Source of the DNA: Ga0077527 sp021300125
GTDB lineage: Bacteria > Pseudomonadota > Gammaproteobacteria > Burkholderiales > SG8-41
Assembly (NCBI GenBank): GCA_046339595.1
Contig: JBKDUF010000079.1
Location: 11,972 to 75,971 of the forward strand
Direction: 5' to 3'
Length of the DNA: 64,000 nucleotides
Shown piece after piece: positions 37,846 to 45,729 of this stretch. The notes beneath the pieces were generated by a model. The model ran no database searches, had not been told where the DNA came from, and saw only the letters and a program-made list of their open reading frames with translations. Positions within the stretch are counted from its first letter, which is position 1, and each line of letters starts with the position of its first letter. A program made the position numbers and the translations under genes.

Positions 37846-38424
37846 GTGGATGCCCTGAGCTGGGCACTGGTGGCAGGCCTGGGCTGGACCAGCGGCCTGC
37901 GCCTGTACGCGACGGTTTTTTTCATCGGGCTGCTGCACACCAGCGGCCAGCATCAACTACCGGAAAGTCTGGCGGTGCTGGCGCATCCCTGGGTGCTGGC
38001 GGTCTCGGGGCTGCTCTTCGTGACCGAGCTTCTCGCCGACAAGCTGCCGGGCTTCGACAGCGTGTGGGATGCGATGCATACCTTCATCCGCAGTCCTGGC
38101 GGCGCGCTGCTTGCCGCAGCAGCGGTCGTTGACGCCGACCCCGGCCTCGCCGTGGCCGCAGGGCTGCTCGGCGGCACGCTGGCCGCCGGAGCCCATTTCA
38201 CCAAGGCCGGCGGCCGCGCAGTGATCAACCTGTCACCCGAGCCGGTGAGCAACTGGCTCGCCTCGCTGTCGGAGGATGTCCTGTCGCTGGGCGCGTTGTG
38301 GGCCGCCGTCAAATTCCCGCTGCTCGCGCTGATCCTGATCGGCCTGCTCGCGCTGGCCGGTCTCCTGCTCCTGCCCGGGCTGTGGCGCAGCATCCGCCGC
38401 GTGCTGGCCTGGCGCCGCGACTGA
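37846..38424 (+). CDS. DUF4126 membrane protein
   Basis: A 192-aa inner-membrane protein with several hydrophobic helices, matching DUF4126 (GLGWTSGLRLYATVFFIGLL at the start, then AGAHFTKAGGRAVINLSPEPVSNW). GTG start. It is convergent with the TusA-like gene. Function unknown. Confidence 0.75.
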   Translation: MDALSWALVAGLGWTSGLRLYATVFFIGLLHTSGQHQLPESLAVLAHPWVLAVSGLLFVTELLADKLPGFDSVWDAMHTFIRSPGGALLAAAAVVDADPGLAVAAGLLGGTLAAGAHFTKAGGRAVINLSPEPVSNWLASLSEDVLSLGALWAAVKFPLLALILIGLLALAGLLLLPGLWRSIRRVLAWRRD

Positions 38425-38435
38425 ATCCCGCGCGG

Positions 38436-38663
38436 TTATTTCTTTTTCATCAGGAAGGTGAATGCCTTGTCCACGCTCTCCGAGGACAGGAGATCGTTGC
38501 CGGTCTGGCGGGCAAAGGCCTGGAAATCCTTGACCGACCCGGGGTCGGTGGCCAGGATGCGCAGCACCTGGCCCGAGGCCATGTCGGCCAGCGCCTTCTT
38601 GGTGCGCAGGATCGGCAGCGGGCAGTTCAGTCCGCGCGCGTCGAGTTCCTTGTCAAACTGCAT
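38436..38663 (-). CDS. TusA/SirA-family sulfur carrier
   Basis: A 75-aa protein with the family CPxP motif in LDARGLNCPLPILRTKKAL, whose Cys carries persulfide. Members take part in tRNA thiolation, molybdenum cofactor supply or sulfur oxidation. It stands alone here, but moaC and soxYZ lie 3-4 kb away, so a role in sulfur transfer for oxidation or cofactor synthesis is possible. Confidence 0.88.
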   Translation of the reverse strand: MQFDKELDARGLNCPLPILRTKKALADMASGQVLRILATDPGSVKDFQAFARQTGNDLLSSESVDKAFTFLMKKK

Positions 38664-38733
38664 GTGATGTCCTCGTTGATCGGTGATCCATCCGGGGATG
38701 GGGATTGTAATACGAAGCCGGCGCCGGCCTGCC

Positions 38734-40074
38734 TCAGAACACGCTGACCTTGCTGTCCGTCAGCAGTTGCGAGAGGCGCAGGTTGGCGGCGGAGAGCCGG
38801 TCCACCAGCAGCTCGAGGAAGGCGCCGTTGAAATGGTGCCGGCACAGCTCGGAGGCCCGTGGCAGGGTCTCAGCGCGGATTTCGATCAGCATCGCATCAC
38901 TCGCCGCCACCACGCTCGCCGAACGCTGGAACTTCTGCTTGCCGAGGTAGGCCATTTCACCGAAGCACTCACCCGCGCCGAGGCGGTCCAGCGCCCGCTG
39001 CTGCTTGCGTACCTCGACTTCGCCCTCGGCAATGATGAAAAAGGAGGAGCCGATGTCATCCTCCTGGATCACAACCGTCCCCGATTTCACCGGCTGCCAG
39101 CGCACCAGCCGCAGCACTTCCCACAACTCGACATCGCTGAATGCGGCAAAAAAGGCAAGCCGGCGCAAGGTGTCGAATTTCTCCGACTCGGGCACGGACT
39201 CGCTGCCGCGCGTCCGGGCGCCGCCAATCGCATCCACCAGGTCGCCGGCGAGTTCGCTCCAGGTCTGGTACCGCTCGCACGTGCTTTTGGCGAGCATGCG
39301 CATCACGATCGCATCAATCGCAGGCGGCACCTCCGCGCGTAGCCGGCTGGGCGGTGCCGGCTCGACATTGATGATCTGGTAGATGATGCTGTAGTTGTTG
39401 GTGCCCAGGAACGGCAGCCGCCCGGTGAGCAGCTGGTAGAACACCACGCCCAGCGAAAAAATGTCGGTCTGGTAGGTCAAGGGCTGCTCGCGCACCTGTT
39501 CCGGCGACATGTAGGCGGGCGAGCCGATGCCGGTGATCTGGGTCGATTCGCTCGAGGTGTTCAGCGCCGCGCCGAAATCGGAAATCTTGATGTCCACCTC
39601 GCCCGCAAGCAGGATGTTCGCGGGCTTGATGTCGCGGTGAATAAGGCCCTCGCGTGCGGCAAAATCCAGTGCCCGCGCGCATTTGTAGATGATTTCGAGC
39701 ACCCGCGACAAGGACAGCAGCCGGTCGATGTGGGTGTACCGCTCAAGCGTCGAGCCGTCAACATACTCCATCACGATGTAACTGATCTCGGGCCCGGCAA
39801 CGGCGTCGTAAATGGAAACGATATGGGGATGCGACAGCTTGCCGGCCAGCGAGGCCTCGGCGATGAACAGCTTGCGGTAGCGACAGCCGTATTCGTCATC
39901 ACCCAGCGCCTCTGGATTGACCGCCTTGAGGGCGACCTCCCTGTTCTGGAAAGGGTCGTAGGCCTTGTAGACGACGCTGGTCGCTCCCCGCCCCAGCTCG
40001 CGGATCAGTTCGTACTTGCCGATCCTGCGTTCGGCCTGGACCGGCAAGTCGGTGGCTTGAGCGGAATCGTTCAT
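38734..40074 (-). CDS. Ser/Thr protein kinase with C-terminal cyclic-nucleotide-binding domain
   Basis: 446 aa. The kinase domain (about 20-285) has GRGATSVVYKAYD (P-loop), ALKAVN (Lys), LIHRDIKPANIL (catalytic loop), ISDFGAAL (Mg loop) and GSPAYMSPEQ (activation). A CNB/CAP-effector domain follows (about 305-430), with the phosphate-binding cassette GECFGEMAYL and RSASVV. No transmembrane helix follows. The domain pair suggests a kinase gated by cAMP or another cyclic nucleotide. The CHASE2 adenylate cyclase at 52.6-54.8 kb is an obvious candidate source in the same window. Confidence 0.9.
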   Translation of the reverse strand: MNDSAQATDLPVQAERRIGKYELIRELGRGATSVVYKAYDPFQNREVALKAVNPEALGDDEYGCRYRKLFIAEASLAGKLSHPHIVSIYDAVAGPEISYIVMEYVDGSTLERYTHIDRLLSLSRVLEIIYKCARALDFAAREGLIHRDIKPANILLAGEVDIKISDFGAALNTSSESTQITGIGSPAYMSPEQVREQPLTYQTDIFSLGVVFYQLLTGRLPFLGTNNYSIIYQIINVEPAPPSRLRAEVPPAIDAIVMRMLAKSTCERYQTWSELAGDLVDAIGGARTRGSESVPESEKFDTLRRLAFFAAFSDVELWEVLRLVRWQPVKSGTVVIQEDDIGSSFFIIAEGEVEVRKQQRALDRLGAGECFGEMAYLGKQKFQRSASVVAASDAMLIEIRAETLPRASELCRHHFNGAFLELLVDRLSAANLRLSQLLTDSKVSVF

Positions 40075-40112
40075 GTGGTCACGTTAACACCAAAGTCTTG
40101 GGCGAAGGGAGC

Positions 40113-41537
40113 CTACTTTTTCCGGTCCTGCTCCAGTTGCAGCCGACGCAATTCACGCAGCCGCGCCTCCACCGCCGAAAGCTGGAAAAAATCACCCTTG
40201 CCGTTCTTCAGCGCCAGCTCGAACTGTTGCGTGGCGGCGCCAAGGGCGCCAATCCGGGCGTAGGCTTCACCCAGCGCCCGGTGATGCTGCAGCAGATTGC
40301 CCTGGGCGGCATAGGCCTCGGCCTGCAGCCGATAGAGCCTGATCTCGTCGCCATCTGCGCCCTTGAGTCTGGGTTCGATCAACTGCAGGGCCTCCGCCGG
40401 CTGGCCGGCGCGCAGCAGCTGCTCGATATGGCCGAACAGCAGCGCGCGCTGTCCCGGATAAAGCCTGCGCGCCTGCTCAAAGCAGGCCAGCGCGGATTTC
40501 GCATCACCCGCCGCCTCGTGATAGCGGCAGGCGAGGTGCTCGATCATCGGGTGCGCGGTTTTGCGCAGCACGGCCAGCTCCGCGCGTGCCCGCTCGAATT
40601 CGCGCAGGCGCAGCAGGCTCGCCACCAGGCCGTATCGGGCCGCAGGCTCGGACAGGAACTTGCGCTCCTTGAGGCCGATTTCGAAAAAAGCCAGGGCCTC
40701 GCGGGGCGCATCCTGTTCGGCACGCAGCTTCGCCCGCACCAGATGAAAATCAAGACCGTCGGCAACCTGGCGGTAGGGCATGCGCTCGACCCGGTTCTGG
40801 ATGTCGCCGATGCGCTCGAAAGTGAGCGGGTGGGTACGCAGGTAGGAGGGGGCGCCGCCTTCGTAAATGCGGGTGGCCCGCTGCAGGCGCTCGAAGAAAG
40901 AGCCCATGCCCCGCGGATCGAATCCCGCCGCCTCCAGCATCTGCAGGCCCAGCCGGTCGGCCTCGCGTTCGGCTTCGCGCGAGAAATTGAGCTGGGACTG
41001 GATCACCCCGGCCTGTCCGAATGCCAGCGCGGCTTCGGCCACCTGTGAATTGGAACGCGCGGCGAGAATCGCCACCGCGAGCGCCGCGATCGACAGCAGC
41101 TGGCTCTGCGACTGCTGGCCGATCATGCGCGCGATGTGGCGCTGGGTGACGTGGGCAATTTCGTGCGCGACCACGCCGGCCACCTCGGATTCGCTTTGCG
41201 CCGCCAGCAGCAGCCCGGTATGCAGCCCGATGAAACCGCCGGGCAGGGCGAAGGCATTGATCTGCGGGTCGCGCACCACGAAAAACTCGAATTCCTGCCG
41301 CGGCGAATCGCTTCTGGCCGCGAGGCGGTTGCCCAGCGCGTTGACGTAGTCGCGGACCTCGGCATCGTCCAGATAATTGGGATCCCGCCGGATCTCGACC
41401 ATGATCCGCTCGCCGAGACGGCGCTCGTCGGCCAGCGAAATCGCCGTCGCCGAGACATCGCCGAGATCGGGCAGGGCCTGCGCAAGCACTCGCGGCACGC
41501 AGAGCAGCACGGCAAGCAGGATGGCGCGCAAAATCAT
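40113..41537 (-). CDS. M48 metalloprotease with TPR domain (BepA/YfgC type)
   Basis: 474 aa with a signal peptide (MILRAILLAVLLCVPRVLAQ), a periplasmic zinc protease domain with HEIAHVTQRH (HExxH) and the third ligand in SREAEREADRLG, and a C-terminal TPR array (about 290-460). E. coli BepA works in outer-membrane protein assembly and LptD quality control. The start at 41537 is chosen for the signal peptide; it lies only 36 bases from the divergent moaC start. Confidence 0.9.
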   Translation of the reverse strand: MILRAILLAVLLCVPRVLAQALPDLGDVSATAISLADERRLGERIMVEIRRDPNYLDDAEVRDYVNALGNRLAARSDSPRQEFEFFVVRDPQINAFALPGGFIGLHTGLLLAAQSESEVAGVVAHEIAHVTQRHIARMIGQQSQSQLLSIAALAVAILAARSNSQVAEAALAFGQAGVIQSQLNFSREAEREADRLGLQMLEAAGFDPRGMGSFFERLQRATRIYEGGAPSYLRTHPLTFERIGDIQNRVERMPYRQVADGLDFHLVRAKLRAEQDAPREALAFFEIGLKERKFLSEPAARYGLVASLLRLREFERARAELAVLRKTAHPMIEHLACRYHEAAGDAKSALACFEQARRLYPGQRALLFGHIEQLLRAGQPAEALQLIEPRLKGADGDEIRLYRLQAEAYAAQGNLLQHHRALGEAYARIGALGAATQQFELALKNGKGDFFQLSAVEARLRELRRLQLEQDRKK

Positions 41538-41572
41538 GGTGCTATGATAAATCCTGCAACCCGGGGTTCCCA

Positions 41573-42082
41573 ATGAAAAAACAGACTGTTACGAAACACC
41601 GCAAGGGCGGCGCGCTGACCCACTTCGACCGGCAGGGCGCGGCCTGGATGGTGGATGTCGGCGACAAGGCGCCGACACGGCGTCTTGCCCGCGCCGGCGG
41701 CCGCATCGTGATGCAGGCCGCCACGCTGCGCCTGATCGCCAGCGGCACCGCCAATAAAGGCGATGTGCTGGGCGTCGCGCGCATCGCCGGCATCCAGGCC
41801 GCCAAGCAAACTTCGGCCCTGATACCCCTGTGCCATCCGCTGTCGCTGACCCGGGTCGAGGTCGAGTTCCGCCTGCGGCCGCGGGCCCGCGCGGTGGAGT
41901 GCACGGCGACCGTGGAAACCCTGGGTCGCACCGGCGTCGAAATGGAAGCGCTCACCGCGGTCAGCGTCGCGCTGCTCACCGTCTACGACATGTGCAAGGC
42001 GGTGGACCGCGGCATGCGCATCGAAGCCCTGGGGCTGCTTGAGAAACGCGGCGGCAAATCGGGGGTATGGCTGGCGCGGTAG
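41573..42082 (+). CDS. moaC: cyclic pyranopterin monophosphate synthase
   Basis: MoaC, 169 aa, second step of molybdenum cofactor synthesis. It starts LTHFDRQGAAWMVDVGDKAPTRR and contains KQTSALIPLCHPLSLTRVEVE and VEMEALTAVSVALLTVYDMCKAVD, the conserved substrate-pocket blocks. No other moa gene is close. It is divergent from the BepA-type protease. Confidence 0.96.
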   Translation: MKKQTVTKHRKGGALTHFDRQGAAWMVDVGDKAPTRRLARAGGRIVMQAATLRLIASGTANKGDVLGVARIAGIQAAKQTSALIPLCHPLSLTRVEVEFRLRPRARAVECTATVETLGRTGVEMEALTAVSVALLTVYDMCKAVDRGMRIEALGLLEKRGGKSGVWLAR

Positions 42083-42144
42083 CGCAGGCCCTGCCCACTT
42101 CGCCTAGAATGGCGGCCCCGAAACCGGAATCCGCATCCGACCGC

Positions 42145-42618
42145 ATGAATGCCATGAACCGCCGTCAGTCCCTGGCCCTGCTCGCCCGTTGCAGCGCGGC
42201 GCTCGGCGCACTTGCAACCGGCTGGCTGAAGCCCCTCGTCGCACTGGCGGCAACGCCCTGGAACAAGAATGCCTTCGAAGCGAAGACCATGGCCGAAGCG
42301 CTGAAAGCCCTCGGCGCAACCGCCTTGACGGAAAGCCGCGACATCGCGATCACCGCCCCCGATATTGCCGAGAACGGTGCAATGGTGCAAATCCAGGTCG
42401 TGAGCCGCATCCCCAACACCCAGAGCATCGCCATCCTCGCCGAAAAGAACCCCTTTCCGCTGGCCGCGATTTTCAACATCCTGCCCGGGGGCGAGCCCCA
42501 GGTGCTGCTGCGCCTGAAGATGGGCCAGACAACGGATCTCAGGATCGTAATACGCGCTGACAACCGCCATTTCACCGCGGCGCGAGAGGTCAAAATCACC
42601 ATTGGCGGCTGCGGCTGA
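42145..42618 (+). CDS. soxY: thiosulfate oxidation carrier protein SoxY
   Basis: A 157-aa periplasmic protein. The N-terminus MNAMNRRQSLALLARCSAALG has the twin arginine of a Tat signal. The C-terminus ends in the signature VKITIGGCG, whose Cys carries the sulfur substrate in SoxYZ. The preferred ATG is 42145; an open frame upstream overlaps moaC. soxZ follows after 20 bases. No soxAX, soxB or soxCD is in the window. Confidence 0.9.
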   Translation: MNAMNRRQSLALLARCSAALGALATGWLKPLVALAATPWNKNAFEAKTMAEALKALGATALTESRDIAITAPDIAENGAMVQIQVVSRIPNTQSIAILAEKNPFPLAAIFNILPGGEPQVLLRLKMGQTTDLRIVIRADNRHFTAAREVKITIGGCG

Positions 42619-42638
42619 AGCCGTCACGGAACCCCACC

Positions 42639-42956
42639 ATGACCGAAGCCATGAAAATCCGGGCCACGCTGCAGGGCGATACGGCCGATCTGCGCGTGCT
42701 GATCAAGCACCCGATGGAAACCGGCACGCGCAAGACCGCCACCGGCATTGCCCCCGCGCATTTCATCCAGAGCCTGGTCGTACAGCACAACGGAAAAACC
42801 GTGTTTGATGCGCAATGGAGCCAATCGGTCTCGCGCGACCCCGTGCTCGGCCTGCGTGTGCGCGGCGCAAAGACGGGCGACCGCATCAGCATCACCTGGG
42901 TGGACAACCGGGGGGAGCGGCGGACGGATGAGGCGGTGGTGACGGCGGGACCCTGA
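42639..42956 (+). CDS. soxZ: thiosulfate oxidation carrier complex protein SoxZ
   Basis: A 105-aa partner of SoxY with the immunoglobulin-like SoxZ pattern (MKIRATLQGDTADLRVLIKHPMETG, then ITWVDNRGERRTDEA). It is exported in complex with Tat-targeted SoxY. The stop lies 15 bases before the convergent ligase-like gene. Confidence 0.92.
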   Translation: MTEAMKIRATLQGDTADLRVLIKHPMETGTRKTATGIAPAHFIQSLVVQHNGKTVFDAQWSQSVSRDPVLGLRVRGAKTGDRISITWVDNRGERRTDEAVVTAGP

Positions 42957-42970
42957 ATACTGCCAGAGGA

Positions 42971-44440
42971 TCATTCTGGGATCTGGCCATGCACCCAGAA
43001 ACGCGGCAATAACGCAGGGGTGGTTCCGTGGTGACTGTTTAACTGCCTTGTCATTCTTTGTTCTAAATCCGCAACCTCTGGCAAGCTGCAGGCCATTACG
43101 ATACAGGCCATGACGAAACTGCATACCGGCAACTGCCAGCCAGGCGGAGCCACTGCCGGCTCACACATTCTTTGCACTGCACTGCACCAGGCCCAAGCCC
43201 AACCCGCCAGTAACGCCAAGAGTGTCTGGCTTACCGGCATCACCAACAGTCCATCCACCATCGCCTGTGCGGCAGCGCCGGTCAGTGCCGACAGTAATGC
43301 AAGCGGAACGAACGGATCCCCACCGGGCCATTTTTGAAACTGGCCCTTGACGGTCAGAAAAAAACGCAGACCAGCATGGGCAAAGAATAGGGTTAACAGC
43401 AAACCGGCGGCGATACCCCATTCAGCCATCCATTGCAATACCGCGTTATGGGGATGCGAGGCCAGCTCGGTCAGCCGGTTGGCGAAATGCATGGGTCCGA
43501 TCCCGAACCAGGAATGCGCAGCGATCAATTCGATTGCAAGTGTCCATAGCACTTCACGTCCACGCAAGGAAACCAATTGGGCCGCATCACGGTGCATCAA
43601 AGCGGTGGGGCGTGACAGATATTCCGGGACACCCAGAACCAAAACGGCATATAGGATACCCCCGGCCAGCAGCGCCAAAACCTGGATGCGCAACCAAGGG
43701 ATTGCACGCCCGCGCGCTGCAGCCACCACAACGATGGCGCCAATGAACAGTGCAAGCCAGCTGCCGCGTGTACCCGAGGCGATCGCCAGGAACCACCACA
43801 ACACCGGAGCGACCATCCAGGCTGCCCGTTGCAGGGTGGAGCGTGACCACCACAATGCTGGCAACACCAGAAAAGGCAGCAGCAGGGTCTGTATGTGACC
43901 AAAAAACCGTACGTTCGAGAAGCCCGGAAAAAGTTCCTGTACTTCGAAAGCCAGGCCATAGCCTGCCCCCACAGTAAACATCAGGCCATAAGCCAGCACC
44001 ACCTTGAAGCCATAAAGCAAAGCCGCCAGGTGGAAAACAACCACTGTCATTCGACCTAAGGTAACCGGGGCACGGGCATACTCAATGGCGATCTGAGCGC
44101 CCATCATGAGCAAAAGGCAGGTCATCGACCATTCCAGCAGAGCCCAGCGCAGCCATGGTGCCAACAGCACTGAAACCAGACCGGCGGCAAGCGCACTGAA
44201 GATTGCAGCACGCATGCTGAAGGCGGGGATCACCAGCGGGACTGCTGTACCTCCGCGGTCACCTGGGATGGCCAGAATGCTCGCCAGCAACAGGGCGGCC
44301 AATTGAAGCAATCGCTGACCGTCATGCCAACTGGGCGCCTTGAAGAGATCAATCGTGAGTGCCAGGCCGAGAAAAATCCAGAGAATGACAACGGCTGGAG
44401 CCGCTTTCAGCACTGCACGCCGGCAGAAATTCTCATCCAT
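42971..44440 (-). CDS. O-antigen ligase/Wzy-like membrane protein, probable pilin O-oligosaccharyltransferase
   Basis: 489 aa with 10-12 hydrophobic helices and the Wzy_C-type block SHPHNAVLQWMAEWGIAAG in the large periplasmic loop region, as in WaaL and PglL/TfpO. The ATG at 44440 (MDENFCRRAVLK) is preferred over a TTG ten codons upstream. It lies just beyond pilA on the same strand, the usual place of pilin O-oligosaccharyltransferases, so transfer of glycan to PilA is inferred. Polysaccharide polymerase or LPS ligase cannot be excluded. Confidence 0.75.
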   Translation of the reverse strand: MDENFCRRAVLKAAPAVVILWIFLGLALTIDLFKAPSWHDGQRLLQLAALLLASILAIPGDRGGTAVPLVIPAFSMRAAIFSALAAGLVSVLLAPWLRWALLEWSMTCLLLMMGAQIAIEYARAPVTLGRMTVVVFHLAALLYGFKVVLAYGLMFTVGAGYGLAFEVQELFPGFSNVRFFGHIQTLLLPFLVLPALWWSRSTLQRAAWMVAPVLWWFLAIASGTRGSWLALFIGAIVVVAAARGRAIPWLRIQVLALLAGGILYAVLVLGVPEYLSRPTALMHRDAAQLVSLRGREVLWTLAIELIAAHSWFGIGPMHFANRLTELASHPHNAVLQWMAEWGIAAGLLLTLFFAHAGLRFFLTVKGQFQKWPGGDPFVPLALLSALTGAAAQAMVDGLLVMPVSQTLLALLAGWAWAWCSAVQRMCEPAVAPPGWQLPVCSFVMACIVMACSLPEVADLEQRMTRQLNSHHGTTPALLPRFWVHGQIPE

Positions 44441-45002
44441 GCTGCCGATTGTGCCTGTATCGGAAACCAATGCAAGAACATCGGCGCCAGAGCCATCCCA
44501 GGTTTAAACAAAAAGCGGATTTTTCAAGGGTTGCAAAGTATTCTCCCGATTCTCAGAACCGGGACAGCCAACATCACCTGTTTATCCGAACGGATTCACA
44601 TCAACCACAGGCACTCCCAGCCACTGCCAGACATGTGGATGCTTGGTTCTTCGACTGGTGTCTCGACTTCGTTGGCCCAGCATCCCAGAGCAACTGCATC
44701 CGGCTGCACTGCATCAGTTTGACCGGGAGTGCAATGAGGCTGCCCAGACTTTTCGCATGAGGGGAAAAAAACCAGGATCACAAAGGCGCGGCGCCCTGCG
44801 CGATTCGCTCATTAAAGCCACCGTATCAGCTTGTAGTGGATGCGTACGCAATAGTGGATGCGTACGCAATTTTGCAGATTCCGGATTTTCACGCCTTTTT
44901 GATGAAGGCATTCCCGCATTTTTTCCCGACTGGCTTGCCCAGAACATTCCAAATCGGGGCTTCAGCGTCTTGCTGAATAGTGGGCAGACTGGCGCAACAC
45001 CG
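44441..45002. other. gene-poor stretch between the ligase-like gene and pilA
   Basis: About 560 bases with lower GC than the flanks and no ORF I can defend. Short open frames on both strands show no family resemblance; the longest on the plus strand runs through the pilA terminator. It contains an exact 18-base tandem repeat (44835-44870). It may be decayed or recently acquired DNA. Confidence 0.5.
44835..44870. repeat. two tandem copies of an 18-base unit with a 10-base palindrome
   Basis: AGTGGATGCGTACGCAAT at 44835-44852 is repeated exactly at 44853-44870. Each copy contains the perfect palindrome TGCGTACGCA (44841-44850 and 44859-44868), centred 18 bases apart. Candidate double operator or a slippage duplication. 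Confidence 0.85.
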
Positions 45003-45032
45003 AAAAAAAACCCCGGCAGACCGGGGTTTTTT
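45003..45032. terminator. bidirectional intrinsic terminator after pilA
   Basis: CCCCGG (45011-45016), loop CAGA, CCGGGG (45021-45026), flanked by eight A on the left and six T on the right. On the minus strand it follows the pilA stop by 16 bases. Confidence 0.88.
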
Positions 45033-45047
45033 CAGTATTGGCAGCTT

Positions 45048-45479
45048 TTAGGTGCCGACACCCGTTTTATTCTTGTTGCAGCCCGAACCAGAATTCAGGA
45101 AACTCCAAGTCAACGCGGTGGCTGTCGGCGTGGGAACCATGGTCACAGTGCAAGCACCGACAGCGGAAGTGCCAACCATGGTGATGCCCGCTGTGCTGTA
45201 CGACACGGCAGAAAGATTACCGCCTGCCACAGGGAAACCCACGCCCGTGACCGAGGTGACATCAGCAGCAGTGCCGCACAGGGATAGGTCTCCGCCCATG
45301 TTAATGAGACATTCGCCCACTGCGGTTTTCCAGGTGGCCACCCGGGCAATATTGTCCTGCCATTTGGCCCGTGTGATGTAGTCCTGGTATTGCGGGATTG
45401 CGATCGCCGCCAAGATGCCAATAATCGCGACGACGATCATCAGCTCGATCAGCGTGAAACCTTTCTGCAGATTTTTCAT
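45048..45479 (-). CDS. pilA: type IV major pilin
   Basis: A 143-aa prepilin. MKNLQKG is the leader peptide, cut by PilD before FTLIELMIVVAIIGILAAIA (E5 at mature position 5). The C-terminal part is Thr/Ser/Gly-rich with cysteines in CLINMGGDLSLC and CTVT...GCNK that could form the D-region disulfide. The Ser/Thr-rich sequence offers O-glycosylation sites. A sigma-54 promoter lies 63 bases upstream. Start chosen for the leader peptide. Confidence 0.93.
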   Translation of the reverse strand: MKNLQKGFTLIELMIVVAIIGILAAIAIPQYQDYITRAKWQDNIARVATWKTAVGECLINMGGDLSLCGTAADVTSVTGVGFPVAGGNLSAVSYSTAGITMVGTSAVGACTVTMVPTPTATALTWSFLNSGSGCNKNKTGVGT

Positions 45480-45541
45480 GCTTTGACTCCTGAAAGTTGA
45501 TAACTGAAACATTCGATCAATCTGGCTTGCGGATTAAGACA

Positions 45542-45557
45542 TGCAATTAGCATGCCA
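45542..45557 (-). promoter_or_regulatory. sigma-54 promoter of pilA
   Basis: The minus strand reads TGGCATGCTAATTGCA: GG and GC dinucleotides with ten bases between, close to TGGCACG-N4-TTGCW with one change. About 63 bases upstream of the pilA ATG. PilR (4645-5997) is a sigma-54 activator, consistent with PilS/PilR control. Confidence 0.8.
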
Positions 45558-45608
45558 GAGTTTAAGTCGAATTCCGAGATTGTATTCCTTTTCTGCTGGT
45601 TCTTGAAA

Positions 45609-45640
45609 ACTGATTTGATTAACTTAATTTGCAAATCTTG
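45609..45640 (-). promoter_or_regulatory. AT-rich, weak IHF-like site upstream of the pilA promoter
   Basis: The minus strand has AATCAAATCAGTT with an A/T-rich 5' flank; the second half of the IHF core is imperfect. It lies about 60 bases upstream of the -24 element, where DNA bending would bring an enhancer-bound PilR to RNA polymerase. Confidence 0.25.
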
Positions 45641-45729
45641 GCCCTACCCGGCAAATCCAAAGAACAGCTTTTGCCAAAAAATGGCACAGGGTGGCAAAAA
45701 AAGGCAGCTCTGAGGCCCTGCCGGTTCAT

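Noticed and set aside
44596..44947. Two short minus-strand open frames upstream of the ligase-like gene
   Set aside because: No family resemblance; one owes its repeated RTHPL residues to the 18-base tandem repeat.
44643..45287. 214-codon plus-strand open frame near pilA
   Set aside because: It crosses the pilA terminator and the pilA coding region antisense and has no recognisable domain.
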